DNA from: an uncultured Selenomonas sp.
GTDB taxonomy: Bacteria > Bacillota > Negativicutes > Selenomonadales > Selenomonadaceae
Assembly (NCBI GenBank): GCA_902766095.1
Contig: CACXCN010000065.1
Location: forward strand, 1 to 38,576
Reading direction: 5' to 3'
DNA length: 38,576 bases
In this document: piece after piece, positions 17,528-26,496 of the stretch
How positions within the stretch are numbered: the first letter of the stretch is position 1
Layout: each line of letters begins with the position of its first letter
The notes under the pieces: generated by a model
The model's database searches: none
The model's input: only the letters and a program-made list of their open reading frames with translations
What the model was told of the DNA's origin: nothing
Program-made: the position numbers and the translations under genes

Positions 17528-19093
17528 ATGTCCAGATTGGAGTCGGCTCTGGGTATTTTTACCGACCCGCGTCATTTCAAGGTGCGCCTGCTCATAGAGG
17601 GGCTTATCATTGGCACGTTCACAGGGGTAGTCATATCAGCCTTCCGGTTCCTGCTGCAGCTGTCGGAGACGGCACTGCCGCGCCTCTATGCGTTCCTGGC
17701 TCAGGAGCCGCAGTATGTACCGCTCTGGATGCTGGTGCTGGCAGGCATTGGCTATATCATCTATCGCCTCGTGGCCTGTGATGGCATGATATCGGGGTCG
17801 GGCATACCGCAGATCAAGGGAATCCTGGCTGGCCAGATGAATATGAACTGGGCGCGCGTCCTCGTGCTGAAATTCACAGGGGCCGTGCTGGGCATCGGGG
17901 CCGGCATGTCCCTGGGCCGCGAGGGGCCGAGCGTACAGCTCGGAGCCTGTCTCGGACAGGGGCTCGGACGGCTCACGCATCGCTCGTATGCCGAGGATCA
18001 CTATCTGCTGACTGCAGGAGCCGGGGCCGGTCTGGCGGCGGCGTTCAATGCGCCGCTCGCCGGCGTCATATTCTGCCTTGAGGAGCTGACGAAAGACTTT
18101 TCGCCCTATGTACTGATCGGAGCGATATCGGCCAGCGTCATGGCGACGACGGTGACTCAGCTCGTATTCGGCATGGAGCCGGTGTTCCACATGGGCGTCG
18201 TGCCGGTCGTGCCGACGGGCGGACTCTATGTGCTGCTCATCGCCATGGGGATATTCGTCGGCGTGCTGGGGCTGGGCTTCAACAAGATGCTGACGCGGTC
18301 GCTCGATGCCTACCGGGATGCGCCGCTGCCGGCCTGGGCCAAGCCGATGGTGCCGCTGGCGGGGGCGCTGGTGCTCGGATTCGTGCTGCCGCAGGTGCTG
18401 GGCGGTGGCAGCGTGCTCGTCGATTCGCTCGTCTATACCCGCTATTCGTTGCTATTCCTGCTCGTCCTGCTGGCTGGCAAATTCTTTTTCACGATGCTCT
18501 GCTTCGGCTCGGGTGTGCCGGGCGGCATATTCCTGCCGATGTTGGTGCTGGGCGCGATTGGTGGCGCCGTATTCGCCCGCGTGGCCGTGCTGACCGGCTG
18601 CATGGGGAGCGAGTGGGTCGTGGACTGCATCGTGTTCGGCATGGCGGCCTATTTCGCGGCCGTCGTGAAGTCGCCGGTCACGGGCAGCATCCTGATCATG
18701 GAGATGACGGGGTCGTTCGAGCACATGCTGGCGCTGATCACGGTGTCGATGACGGCATATGTCGTCGCCGATCTGGCTGGCAGCGAGCCGGTGTACGATA
18801 TGCTGCTGAACCGCAGCCTGGCTCAGCAGCAGCGCATAGCGACCCAGGTGCGTCATCATCGCGTCATGCTCGAGCTGCTCGTGAGCCGGGGCAGCCGCAT
18901 CGATGGGGCGGCGATCGCCGATGTGTCCTGGCCGGCGGGCAGTCTCATCGTGGATGTGCGGCGCGGCACGGAGGAGATTTCGCCCTCGGGCGAGGTCCGG
19001 CTGCAGCACGGCGATTACCTGTACGTATTGACTGAGGCGGACACCGAGCCGGAGCTGCAGAGCCTGGCGGCGGAGCGTCAGCCGCAGGCATGA
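17528..19093 (+). CDS. ClC-family chloride channel or H+/Cl- antiporter with C-terminal TrkA-C-like domain
   Basis: A 521-residue inner-membrane ClC protein. The selectivity motifs are in order: GSGIP (90-94), GREGP (130-134, gating glutamate E132) and GSGVPGGIFLP (327-337). The pair E185-E186 aligns with the inner proton glutamate of E. coli ClcA, which favours an H+/Cl- antiporter over a channel. Residues after about 430 (ELLVSRGSRIDGAAIADV, then GEVRLQHGDYLYVLT) resemble a TrkA-C/RCK-C ligand-binding domain. GGGAGGTG precedes ATG 17528. It follows the rpsR terminator by under 20 bp. No promoter stands out, so read-through is possible. Confidence 0.93.
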   Translation: MSRLESALGIFTDPRHFKVRLLIEGLIIGTFTGVVISAFRFLLQLSETALPRLYAFLAQEPQYVPLWMLVLAGIGYIIYRLVACDGMISGSGIPQIKGILAGQMNMNWARVLVLKFTGAVLGIGAGMSLGREGPSVQLGACLGQGLGRLTHRSYAEDHYLLTAGAGAGLAAAFNAPLAGVIFCLEELTKDFSPYVLIGAISASVMATTVTQLVFGMEPVFHMGVVPVVPTGGLYVLLIAMGIFVGVLGLGFNKMLTRSLDAYRDAPLPAWAKPMVPLAGALVLGFVLPQVLGGGSVLVDSLVYTRYSLLFLLVLLAGKFFFTMLCFGSGVPGGIFLPMLVLGAIGGAVFARVAVLTGCMGSEWVVDCIVFGMAAYFAAVVKSPVTGSILIMEMTGSFEHMLALITVSMTAYVVADLAGSEPVYDMLLNRSLAQQQRIATQVRHHRVMLELLVSRGSRIDGAAIADVSWPAGSLIVDVRRGTEEISPSGEVRLQHGDYLYVLTEADTEPELQSLAAERQPQA

Positions 19094-19155
19094 CATTTAA
19101 TAAAATACGGTGCTTTATCTAATAGTTGCTTATGCAAAGTTTTAATGCTGAATAA

Positions 19156-19184
19156 TTTACTTTTGCCGCGAATAACACGATAAT
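19156..19184 (+). promoter_or_regulatory. Promoter of the LPP20-like gene
   Basis: TTTACT (19156-19161), a 17-bp spacer and GATAAT (19179-19184) lie in a local AT-rich stretch about 65 bp before the start codon. Confidence 0.5.
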
Positions 19185-19249
19185 GTAAGTATAAGAGTGA
19201 AATGAAGCAATTCATTCCGATAGTTTTTATGGAAACGAGGTTGGGAAAA

Positions 19250-20182
19250 ATGAAACGTTTGAGTAATATCTGCGGGCTGCTGGTGTTGATGGCAGCCCTG
19301 CTCGTACTCTCAGCGACCAGTGTATTCGCGGCGCCGGGAGTCGATTGGGACAATGCGGTCATCACGGCTCAGGGCACCGGCGTGCCGCCCGCGAATGCCT
19401 ACAATTCCGTTCAGGCGCGCATGATGGCCCGCCGGGCGGCTATCGTAGACGCCTATCGCCAGCTGGCGGAGCAGATCAAGGGCGTCAATGTCGATGCGGA
19501 TACGACGGTCGAGAATATGATGGTCACGAGCGACGTAGTGAAGACGCATGTCAGCGCGCTCGTGCAGGGCGCCCGCATCACGGATGAGAAGGTGCTGCCG
19601 GAGGGCGGCTATCAGGTCACGATGCAGGTGTCGGTGTTCGGCGTCAGCAACTCGCTGGCCAGCGCCGTCTATGACAACAGCTCCCGTCGCGTGCAGGAGT
19701 CGTATCCGGCTCCGGTGAGCGATGTCGCACCGTCGGTGCCGATGACGCTGCCGGCGATAGAGAACTCCGGCTCGACGGCCCCGACCTATACGACGGACGA
19801 GCCGATCCGCGATAATACGGGCACGAGCGCAGCTGCTACTCCGTCCGGGCGGGCGATCGGCAACTACACCGGCCTCATCGTGGACTGCCGCGGTCTCGGT
19901 CTCACTCCGGTCATGAGCCCGGTCATCGAGAATGAGGCTGGCACCCCGATCTATGGATACAAGAATCTGGACTATGACAAGGTCGTCAAGGACGGCATGG
20001 CCAGCTATACGCGGGACATCCGTACTGCCGGACGGGCTGGCAGCCATCCGCTCGTCGTAAAGGCAGTGCGCCTCGATCATAATGCTAATCCGGTCCTGTC
20101 GATCGCTGATGCCAACCGCGTACTCATCGAAAATGGTGCTACCGGATTCCTCGATAATACGAAAGTGGTTTTCGTAAGATAA
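19250..20182 (+). CDS. Secreted LPP20-family protein
   Basis: A 310-residue exported protein. I chose ATG 19250 because GGGA lies close upstream and it gives a normal signal peptide (MKRLSNICGLL to VFAAPG, cleavage near residue 25-27); in-frame ATGs at 19202 and 19229 only add a polar stub. The N-terminal half (about 30-145) contains GTGVPPANAYNSVQARMM and ARRAAIVDAYRQLAEQIKGV, the pattern of LPP20/FlgT-N-like domains. There is no lipobox cysteine. A Ser/Thr/Pro linker (about 150-215) leads to a second domain with LIVDCRGLGLTPVMSP. Related Negativicutes proteins are envelope proteins of unknown role. It stands alone between its own promoter and terminator. Confidence 0.8.
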   Translation: MKRLSNICGLLVLMAALLVLSATSVFAAPGVDWDNAVITAQGTGVPPANAYNSVQARMMARRAAIVDAYRQLAEQIKGVNVDADTTVENMMVTSDVVKTHVSALVQGARITDEKVLPEGGYQVTMQVSVFGVSNSLASAVYDNSSRRVQESYPAPVSDVAPSVPMTLPAIENSGSTAPTYTTDEPIRDNTGTSAAATPSGRAIGNYTGLIVDCRGLGLTPVMSPVIENEAGTPIYGYKNLDYDKVVKDGMASYTRDIRTAGRAGSHPLVVKAVRLDHNANPVLSIADANRVLIENGATGFLDNTKVVFVR

Positions 20183-20241
20183 CATAATAATTAAAAGACA
20201 TGATGAATTGTAAATAATTGTAAAAGAGAAGAAAAAGAAAA

Positions 20242-20274
20242 GGGGCGCTGGGCATGGCCGGCGTCTCTTTTTTT
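20242..20274 (+). terminator. Terminator after the LPP20-like gene
   Basis: GGGGCGCTGG (20242-20251) pairs with CCGGCGTCTC (20258-20267), including three G-U pairs, followed by seven T. Confidence 0.8.
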
Positions 20275-20358
20275 CGTGCCCAACTTGGAGTGTTGTTACA
20301 ATGTTGCTTTATTGCAGGCACAAAATGTGTATTTTGGTAAATTTTTTGAGCGCAGTAC

Positions 20359-20387
20359 TTGAAAAATATAATATTATAGAGTAGAAT
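20359..20387 (+). promoter_or_regulatory. Promoter of the DeoR-family regulator gene
   Basis: TTGAAA (20359-20364), a 17-bp spacer, TAGAAT (20382-20387), about 70 bp before the start codon. The surrounding AT-rich sequence could hold operators for self-regulation, but I see no clear palindrome. Confidence 0.55.
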
Positions 20388-20457
20388 GATTATACACTAA
20401 GATAAAACAATAAATTGAGAACTGGTCTTAGTAATCGTTACCTAAGGAGTGAAGTAG

Positions 20458-21252
20458 ATGGCAGATTTTGATGGAGAAAAGAAGATGTTCCTGGAAGAGC
20501 GTCAGGAAATCATCATGAATATGCTGGAGCACGACGGCAAGGTCCGCGTGCGTGATCTGAGCGAGAAGTTCAAGGTGACCGAGGACTGCATCCGCAAGGA
20601 TCTCGGAGCCCTCGAGAAGCAGGGCAAGCTGAAGCGCACCTATGGCGGCGCTGTACGCATCCGCGAGAACAGCCACATGCTCGAGGTCAGCAAGCATCGC
20701 CAGACGGATGTCGAGGCCAAGCAGAAGATCGCCCAGGCTGCGGTGCGTCTGATCCATGAGAAGGATATGGTGTTCCTCGATATCTCGACGAGCAACCTGG
20801 CGATTGCCGAGCTGCTGGTGAAGCTGGATCAGGACATCACCGTCGTCACGAACATGATCGATATCCTGGTGGTGCTGGCCCGCAATCCGAAGATCCATGT
20901 CGTCTTTGCCGGTGGCAAGATCAACAAGAGCCGCGATGGCTTCTGGGGCGGCATGACGCTCGATTTCATCTCGCGTCTGAAGCCGGATATCGCTTTCGTC
21001 GGGGCTGTAGGCGTCGATGTAAAGGAGAACTCGGTATCGACCTATGATATCGATGACGGCATCAACAAGGCATCGATCATCCGCCACAGCAAGAAAGCCT
21101 ATGTCGTAGCCGAGTCGCGCAAGCTCAGCACGGATGGCAACTACAACTACACGACGCTCGATACGCTGTCGGGGCTCATCACCGATTCGGAGCCGTCGGC
21201 TGAAATCAAGGCGGCCGCTGATTCCTATGGCGTGGAGATCATCCTGCCGTGA
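20458..21252 (+). CDS. DeoR-family transcriptional regulator
   Basis: A 264-residue cytoplasmic repressor-type regulator. A winged helix-turn-helix occupies about residues 12-66 (ERQEIIMNMLEHDGKVRV, then LSEKFKVTEDCIRKDLGALE and KRTYGGA, the DeoR signature). The DeoR C-terminal sugar-phosphate sensor fold follows (IFLDIST-like segment DMVFLDISTSN, then TVVTNM, FAGGKINK and DIAFVGAVGVD). AAGGAGTGA precedes ATG 20458. The stop overlaps the next gene's GTG by 4 bp, so the two are translationally coupled. That pairs this regulator with an envelope-polymer enzyme rather than with a sugar-use operon. The effector is unknown. Confidence 0.92.
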   Translation: MADFDGEKKMFLEERQEIIMNMLEHDGKVRVRDLSEKFKVTEDCIRKDLGALEKQGKLKRTYGGAVRIRENSHMLEVSKHRQTDVEAKQKIAQAAVRLIHEKDMVFLDISTSNLAIAELLVKLDQDITVVTNMIDILVVLARNPKIHVVFAGGKINKSRDGFWGGMTLDFISRLKPDIAFVGAVGVDVKENSVSTYDIDDGINKASIIRHSKKAYVVAESRKLSTDGNYNYTTLDTLSGLITDSEPSAEIKAAADSYGVEIILP

Positions 21253-23339
21253 GCCTGTATTTTGGCCGGGCCAGTCTGGATGAAGCGGGACGCTGCAGTT
21301 GGCCGGGTCTATATGGCTTGATAGTGAGAGGACTGAAGGTATATGCTTTCTACCTTCTGGTCCTCTCCTTTTTCCGTTTGAGCTTCGTTATCGGGCTCCA
21401 TGACTACTGGGCGCCGGGGACGGGAGCGGCTGACGTACTCGTGACGCTGTGGCGCGGCTTCCGGCTCTCGTTCCAGACGGCCGGAGCGCTGGCACTGGCG
21501 GCCCTGCTGCCAGCGGCCCTGCTGCATTTCGTCGGACCGCGCGTGGAGCGCTGGGCCTGGCGCATCGTCACCGGCCTGACTCTCGCGGTGCTGTCGGTGC
21601 TGTTCGTGGCCAGCTTCCCGTATTACCGGCAGTTCCGGGCCAATTTCAATCAGATGTTGTTCACGGGAGCCCAGGACGATAAATATGCTCTGTTCATGAC
21701 GATGATGCAGCAGTATTATCTGCCCGTGCGTCTGGCGGCAGCCCTGTTGCTGGCCTATGTCCTCTGGCGTATCCTGCGGGCCTGGCTCGCCTGGCGGCCG
21801 TTCGAGCGCTGGCTCTATCGCCAGCATCTGTCGGCGGTCGCGCGTTGGCTCGGGCGGGGCCTGGCGGCTCTGGGCGTGTATATCGCCGTGCTGCTCGGCA
21901 TATTCGGTGGCAGCCTCGGCTGGCAGACCGCGGTGAACTGGGAGAATGCCGGCGTCATGCGCGATGATTTTCTGAATGAGGCCATACTCGACAGCCCGCA
22001 GGCAATCTACCGGGCCTATGAGCTGAACAGCCGCATGCTGGCCTGCAACGGGCTCGACTTCACCGTCGACGATATCCGCAGGCTTGCGGCTCAGCGGGCC
22101 GGGATGCCGCCGGACAGCGATGACCTTGACGTTTATCTGACGCATGAGGCTCAGGGATCGCGGATTGCACAGAGCCAGGGGCAGCCGCCGCGGCATATAT
22201 TCCTGATCATCTCGGAGAGCCTGGCCAACTGGCCGTTGCTTGATAAATATGCCGATATCCCGATCGCCGATGGGCTGCGCGGGATCATAAAGGAGCCGGA
22301 TACCGCCTACTGCCCGACGTTCCTGCCGAACGGGGCCAGTACGGTGTCGGCCGTGACGGGCGTCGTGACAGGCTTCGCTGATGCGAACCTCTATCTCACG
22401 ACGATGCCGGAGGCCTACAAGGCCCCCTATCCGACGGCCAGCGCCCCGCAGCTGGCGAAACTCGGCTACGAGACGAATTTCTGGTATGCCGGCCCCTCGA
22501 CATGGGAGCGCATCGGCGCTTTCACACAGGCACAGGGATTCGAGCATTTCTACAGCCGGGGCGACTTTGGCGATGTGCCGGGCAGCGTCTGGGGCTGCGA
22601 GGATGAGTATCTGTACCAGGCGATACTGGATCGGCTGGGCGCCGAGGACGCGGCCGCCGGTGAGTCGGGACAGGCTTCGTTCAATGTCATACTGAACGCA
22701 TCGAATCATTCGCCTTATGATGTGGATATTGCCGCGAAGGGCTTTGATTTCGACAGCGTGCGTGCGGCTCTGCCGCCGGAGGCACAGAATGACGAGGAAC
22801 TGCTGAAGGAACTCGGTCACTACTGGTACGCGGCCCGCGAGCTCACGAAATTCGTCAAAGAGCTGAAGGATCGCTATCCGGACTGCATCGTGATGATCGT
22901 GGGCGACCATGGCGATCGCTACAATATCGATAAGACGCCGAATATGTACGAGCGCTACGGAGTGCCTTTCATCATCACGGGGCGCGGGGTGACGCCTGAC
23001 GTGCTGCCGGCAGAGTCGGCGGGCAGCCAGATCGATATTGTGCCGACGCTCATCGAGCTCGTGGCACCGGCTGGCTTCCGCTATGAGTCGGTGGGGCGCA
23101 GTCTGACGCTGGGCAATGACCGGGGCGTGAACTATGGGTTCTGGATCACGCGGCACAGCATCGGCCGGGCCGATCTGATACCGCTGGAGCCGGAGGACCT
23201 GACGGGGGTACCGCAGGCGCCATTCGCGCCCGAGATGGAGCAGTCGATGCAGGACTATATCGATGCGGTGCGCAGCGTGTCCTGGTGGCGTCCGAAGTAC
23301 GGCGCGCAGCTGGATCCGGAGCTCGTCCGAGACCGGTGA
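21249..23339 (+). CDS. LtaS-like membrane sulfatase (phosphoglycerol-transferase type)
   Basis: A 696-residue protein with about five N-terminal membrane helices (about 30-220) and an extracytoplasmic alkaline-phosphatase-superfamily domain (about 310-640). In LtaS and phosphoglycerol transferases this layout moves glycerol-phosphate groups from lipids to envelope polymers. Visible motifs are IFLIISESLANWP (metal-binding Glu), PNGASTVSAVTG holding the likely Ser/Thr nucleophile, NASNHSPYDV, and IVGDHGDRY (metal Asp-His). The start is GTG 21249, overlapping the DeoR stop. In an outer-membrane organism the product may be a modified LPS or periplasmic polymer rather than lipoteichoic acid. Sulfatase or phosphoethanolamine-transferase activity cannot be excluded, but there is no CxPxR formylglycine motif. 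Confidence 0.85.
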   Translation: MSLYFGRASLDEAGRCSWPGLYGLIVRGLKVYAFYLLVLSFFRLSFVIGLHDYWAPGTGAADVLVTLWRGFRLSFQTAGALALAALLPAALLHFVGPRVERWAWRIVTGLTLAVLSVLFVASFPYYRQFRANFNQMLFTGAQDDKYALFMTMMQQYYLPVRLAAALLLAYVLWRILRAWLAWRPFERWLYRQHLSAVARWLGRGLAALGVYIAVLLGIFGGSLGWQTAVNWENAGVMRDDFLNEAILDSPQAIYRAYELNSRMLACNGLDFTVDDIRRLAAQRAGMPPDSDDLDVYLTHEAQGSRIAQSQGQPPRHIFLIISESLANWPLLDKYADIPIADGLRGIIKEPDTAYCPTFLPNGASTVSAVTGVVTGFADANLYLTTMPEAYKAPYPTASAPQLAKLGYETNFWYAGPSTWERIGAFTQAQGFEHFYSRGDFGDVPGSVWGCEDEYLYQAILDRLGAEDAAAGESGQASFNVILNASNHSPYDVDIAAKGFDFDSVRAALPPEAQNDEELLKELGHYWYAARELTKFVKELKDRYPDCIVMIVGDHGDRYNIDKTPNMYERYGVPFIITGRGVTPDVLPAESAGSQIDIVPTLIELVAPAGFRYESVGRSLTLGNDRGVNYGFWITRHSIGRADLIPLEPEDLTGVPQAPFAPEMEQSMQDYIDAVRSVSWWRPKYGAQLDPELVRDR

Positions 23340-23352
23340 TCAGCTGGCTGCA

Positions 23353-23378
23353 CCAGTTAGCGCCCCGTGACTCGGATT
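23353..23378. repeat. Diverged copy of a short intergenic repeat
   Basis: CCAGTTAGCGCCCC followed by GTGACTCGGAT resembles the elements at 24553-24577 and 31088-31110 (core TAGCGCCNC, then CGGAT) but with more changes. It lies in the 72-bp gap between the sulfatase and tsaC genes. Confidence 0.35.
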
Positions 23379-23411
23379 CAGGTAATTTTTTACGGTGATA
23401 GTGAGATATTG

Positions 23412-24551
23412 ATGGATACAAAGGTAGTAAAGATAGAGGATGTAAAGGCTCAGTGCGCGGAGCTCGCCCGCGCGGGGGAAATCCTCCGCGCGGGCGAGCT
23501 TGTGGCGTTCCCGACGGAGACGGTCTATGGGCTCGGAGCGAACGGGTTCGATGCCGAGGCCTGCGCGCGCATTTATGCGGCGAAAGGGCGCCCATCGGAT
23601 AATCCGCTCATTCTGCACGTCTCGGACCGCAGCATGGTGGACCGTGTCGCCCAGTCGGTGACGCCGCTCGCGGAGCGGCTGCTGGCGGCTTTCTGTCCCG
23701 GCCCGATCACGCTGATCATGCATCGGCGGGCGACAGTGCCGGACCGCATCACGGGCGGGCTGGCGACGGTCGGCGTGCGCATGCCGGAGAACGATATCGC
23801 GCGGGCCATGATCAAGGCAGCCGGTGTGCCGGTGGCGGCCCCTTCGGCCAATATATCCGGGCGGCCGAGTCCGACGACGGCGGAGTCCGTCCTGCGCGAT
23901 ATGCAGGGGCGGATTCCGCTGATCCTGGATGGCGGTCCGTGCCACTATGGCGTCGAGTCGACCATCGTCGATACGACGGGGGATCGGGCGCTGATCCTGC
24001 GGCCCGGTGCCATCACGCCGGAGATGCTTGCCGAGGTCCTGGGCGGCGCTGACTACGTGGCGCTTGATCCGGCCCTGCAGCAGCTCGGGCAGACAACCGA
24101 GCTCGACCCGGCCCGGGGAGCGGCCCAGTCCGCTGGACCGGCACCGCGCGCGCCGGGCATGAAATACCGCCACTACGCGCCGAAGGCACCGCTGACCCTG
24201 CTCGAGGGGGCGGCGGCCGATATGCCGGCAGCCTTCGTCGCGGAGGTGCGGCGCCAGCAGGCCGCCGGCCATACGGTCGGCGTACTGGCGAGCCGCGAGG
24301 TCTGCAATGCGCTGGTCAATGCGCGCGTCATCACGCCGGATCTCGTCATGGACTATGGGTCGCAAGGCGACCTCTACGCCATCGCGGCTCACATCTACGA
24401 GGATCTCATCGCGTTCGACGACCTGCCTGCTGATGTGCTGCTGGCCGAGGGCACGACGAGCGAGGGGCTCGGCCTCGCCATCATGAACCGCCTGCACAAG
24501 GCGAGCGGCTTCCATAGCCTGCAGGTGCCGGCGGGGGATCGTGTGAAATAG
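23412..24551 (+). CDS. tsaC: Threonylcarbamoyl-AMP synthase (Sua5 type)
   Basis: This enzyme makes threonylcarbamoyl-AMP from threonine, bicarbonate and ATP, the first step of t6A37 tRNA modification. At 379 residues it is the long Sua5 form. The YrdC domain (about 10-200) carries FPTETVYGLG, KGRPSDNPL and PSANISGRPSPT. A linker with PGMKYRHYAPKAPL follows, then a C-terminal Sua5 domain. I chose ATG 23412; in-frame GTG 23367 would add 15 residues, and neither has a strong ribosome binding site. The nearby downstream ychF, glyA and rpiB are typical Firmicute neighbours. A terminator follows. Confidence 0.94.
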   Translation: MDTKVVKIEDVKAQCAELARAGEILRAGELVAFPTETVYGLGANGFDAEACARIYAAKGRPSDNPLILHVSDRSMVDRVAQSVTPLAERLLAAFCPGPITLIMHRRATVPDRITGGLATVGVRMPENDIARAMIKAAGVPVAAPSANISGRPSPTTAESVLRDMQGRIPLILDGGPCHYGVESTIVDTTGDRALILRPGAITPEMLAEVLGGADYVALDPALQQLGQTTELDPARGAAQSAGPAPRAPGMKYRHYAPKAPLTLLEGAAADMPAAFVAEVRRQQAAGHTVGVLASREVCNALVNARVITPDLVMDYGSQGDLYAIAAHIYEDLIAFDDLPADVLLAEGTTSEGLGLAIMNRLHKASGFHSLQVPAGDRVK

Positions 24552-24552
24552 A

Positions 24553-24577
24553 CCAGTAGCGCCCCTTAGCATCGGAT
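24553..24577. repeat. Short intergenic repeat, copy 2
   Basis: CCAGTAGCGCCCCTTAGCAT continues as CGGAT. It shares a nearly unbroken core, TAGCGCC then C/T, CTTAGCATCGGAT, with 31091-31110. It sits between the tsaC stop and its terminator. It is not palindromic and its function is unknown. Confidence 0.5.
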
Positions 24578-24592
24578 GATAAATGTTTTTGT

Positions 24593-24628
24593 GCCGTCTG
24601 CGCCGCTATAGTGGCGCGGACGGCTTTT
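24593..24628 (+). terminator. Terminator after tsaC
   Basis: The stem GCCGTCTGCGCC (24593-24604) / GGCGCGGACGGC (24613-24624) has one central mismatch and an 8-nt loop, followed by TTTT. Confidence 0.85.
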
Positions 24629-24631
24629 GTG

Positions 24632-24640
24632 TGCTACAAT
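24632..24640 (+). promoter_or_regulatory. Extended -10 promoter for rpiB
   Basis: TGCTACAAT (24632-24640) is an extended -10 just past the tsaC terminator; the -35 position (24612-24617, TGGCGC) is weak. It fits a start about 45 nt before rpiB. Confidence 0.45.
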
Positions 24641-24691
24641 AATACAGAATGTGTACGCAAGATGATTTGGAAAGGCAGGAATCGCATACTC

Positions 24692-25147
24692 ATGAATATA
24701 ACGATAGGCAGCGACCATGGCGCCGTCCAGCTCAAAGAAGAAGTGAAGATGGTTCTTCAGGAATTCGAGGACGTCAAAGTGACCGATGTGGGGACGTTCG
24801 GCACGGATTCGGTAGATTATCCGGACATCGCGGAGAAGGTGTGTGCCGATGTGGTCAGTGGCAAGGCCGACCGCGGCATCGTGCTCTGTGGTACGGGCAT
24901 CGGCATCTCCATTGCCGCCAATAAGATCCATGGCATCCGCTGCGCGCTCTGCAATGATGTCTATTCGGCCAAGAAGTCGCGCGAGCACAACAATGCCAAC
25001 GTGCTGGCCATGGGCGGACGCGTGCTCGGCTTCGGCCCGGCCGGTGAGATCGTTCGCGCCTGGATGACGACGGAGTTCGCTGGCGGCCGTCATGAGCGCC
25101 GCGTGAACAAGATCATGGCGCTGGAGCAGAAACAGGACCAGAAGTAA
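24692..25147 (+). CDS. rpiB: Ribose-5-phosphate isomerase B
   Basis: Interconverts ribose 5-phosphate and ribulose 5-phosphate in the pentose phosphate pathway. The 151-residue protein matches RpiB/LacAB: GSDHGA at the N-terminus, RGIVLCGTGIGISIAANK with the catalytic Cys near residue 66, and REHNNANVLAMGGR. ATG 24692 begins the conserved MNITIGSDHGA and has AGGCAGGA upstream; longer in-frame starts lie in the terminator/promoter region. It is followed by glyA at 65 bp, and rpiB-glyA-upp is a common Firmicute order feeding nucleotide and one-carbon metabolism. Confidence 0.95.
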   Translation: MNITIGSDHGAVQLKEEVKMVLQEFEDVKVTDVGTFGTDSVDYPDIAEKVCADVVSGKADRGIVLCGTGIGISIAANKIHGIRCALCNDVYSAKKSREHNNANVLAMGGRVLGFGPAGEIVRAWMTTEFAGGRHERRVNKIMALEQKQDQK

Positions 25148-25212
25148 GTAAAAGGCGGCTCGAATGGGCTGCCGTCATATAGTGGATGTAGCACATAGAG
25201 GAGGACAACCGC

Positions 25213-26460
25213 ATGAGTCTGATGGAAAACCTGAAATCCGTAGATCCTGAGGTCGCTGAGCAGCTCGATAACGAGCTGAACCGTCAGCGCAACAAGCTCG
25301 AACTCATCGCTTCGGAGAATATCGTCTCGAAAGCCGTGCTCGAGGCCCAGGGTTCTGTCCTGACCAACAAGTATGCCGAGGGCTATCCGGGCAAGCGCTA
25401 TTATGGCGGTTGCGAGTTCGTCGACAAGGTCGAGCAGCTGGCCATCGACCGCGCCAAGAAACTGTTCGGCGCCGGCTATGCCAATGTTCAGCCGCACTCG
25501 GGCGCTCAGGCCAATATGGCGGTGTTCTTCGCGCTCATGAAGCCGGGTGATACCTACATGGGCATGAACCTCACTGATGGCGGCCATCTGTCGCACGGCA
25601 GCGCGGCCAACATGAGCGGCAAGTATTTCCATGTCGTGCCCTATGGCGTGGCGCGCAACACCGAGCGCATCGACTATGACGAGGTCGAGCGCATCGCCAA
25701 CGAGTGTCATCCGAAGCTCATCGTGGCTGGTGCCTCGGCCTATGCCCGCATCATTGATTTCCCGCGTCTGGCAGATATCGCCCACAGCGTCGGGGCCTAC
25801 CTCATGGTCGATATCGCTCATATCGCCGGCCTCGTAGCAGCAGACGAGCATCCGAGCCCGGTGCCGTATGCCGATGTTGTGACGACGACGACGCACAAGA
25901 CGCTGCGCGGGCCGCGCGGCGGCATGATCCTTTGCAAGGATCCGGAGTTCGGCAAGCAGTTCAACAAGGCCGTATTCCCGGGCATCCAGGGCGGTCCGCT
26001 CATGCATGTCATCGCTGCGAAGGCCGTGGCTCTCGGCGAGGCGCTGAAGCCGGAGTTCAAGCAGTATGCCCATCAGATCCGCCTCAACGCTACAGCACTC
26101 GCAACGGAGCTGCAGGCCAAAGGCTATCGCATCGTCTCGGGCGGCACGGACAACCACCTCATGCTCGTCGATCTCACGAACAAGGGCATCACGGGCAAGG
26201 TCGCCCAGAACGTGCTCGATGAGGTCAATATCACGGCCAACCGCAATACGATACCGTTCGAGACGCTGTCGCCGTTCGTCACGAGCGGCCTGCGCCTGGG
26301 CTCGCCAGCCCTCACGACGCGCGGTTTCAAAGAGGACGATATGCGCGAGGTAGCCGATATCATCGCCCTCGTACTCGACGATGTGGAGAATGAGGCGCAC
26401 AAGGACGAGGCCCGCCGTCGCGTGGCTGCCCTCTGTGCGAAATATCCGCTTTACGAGTAA
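25213..26460 (+). CDS. glyA: Serine hydroxymethyltransferase
   Basis: A PLP enzyme converting serine and tetrahydrofolate to glycine and methylene-tetrahydrofolate, the main one-carbon source. At 415 residues it has the usual length. Motifs are [42 protein letters not shown], and [14 protein letters not shown] with the PLP lysine at K229. AGAGGAGG precedes ATG 25213. It lies within rpiB-glyA-upp(-ychF), with gaps of 65, 36 and 26 bp that fit a shared transcript. Confidence 0.98.
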   Translation: MSLMENLKSVDPEVAEQLDNELNRQRNKLELIASENIVSKAVLEAQGSVLTNKYAEGYPGKRYYGGCEFVDKVEQLAIDRAKKLFGAGYANVQPHSGAQANMAVFFALMKPGDTYMGMNLTDGGHLSHGSAANMSGKYFHVVPYGVARNTERIDYDEVERIANECHPKLIVAGASAYARIIDFPRLADIAHSVGAYLMVDIAHIAGLVAADEHPSPVPYADVVTTTTHKTLRGPRGGMILCKDPEFGKQFNKAVFPGIQGGPLMHVIAAKAVALGEALKPEFKQYAHQIRLNATALATELQAKGYRIVSGGTDNHLMLVDLTNKGITGKVAQNVLDEVNITANRNTIPFETLSPFVTSGLRLGSPALTTRGFKEDDMREVADIIALVLDDVENEAHKDEARRRVAALCAKYPLYE

Positions 26461-26496
26461 ACGAAAAACATATTTTATAGGGAGAATTACAGCAAG

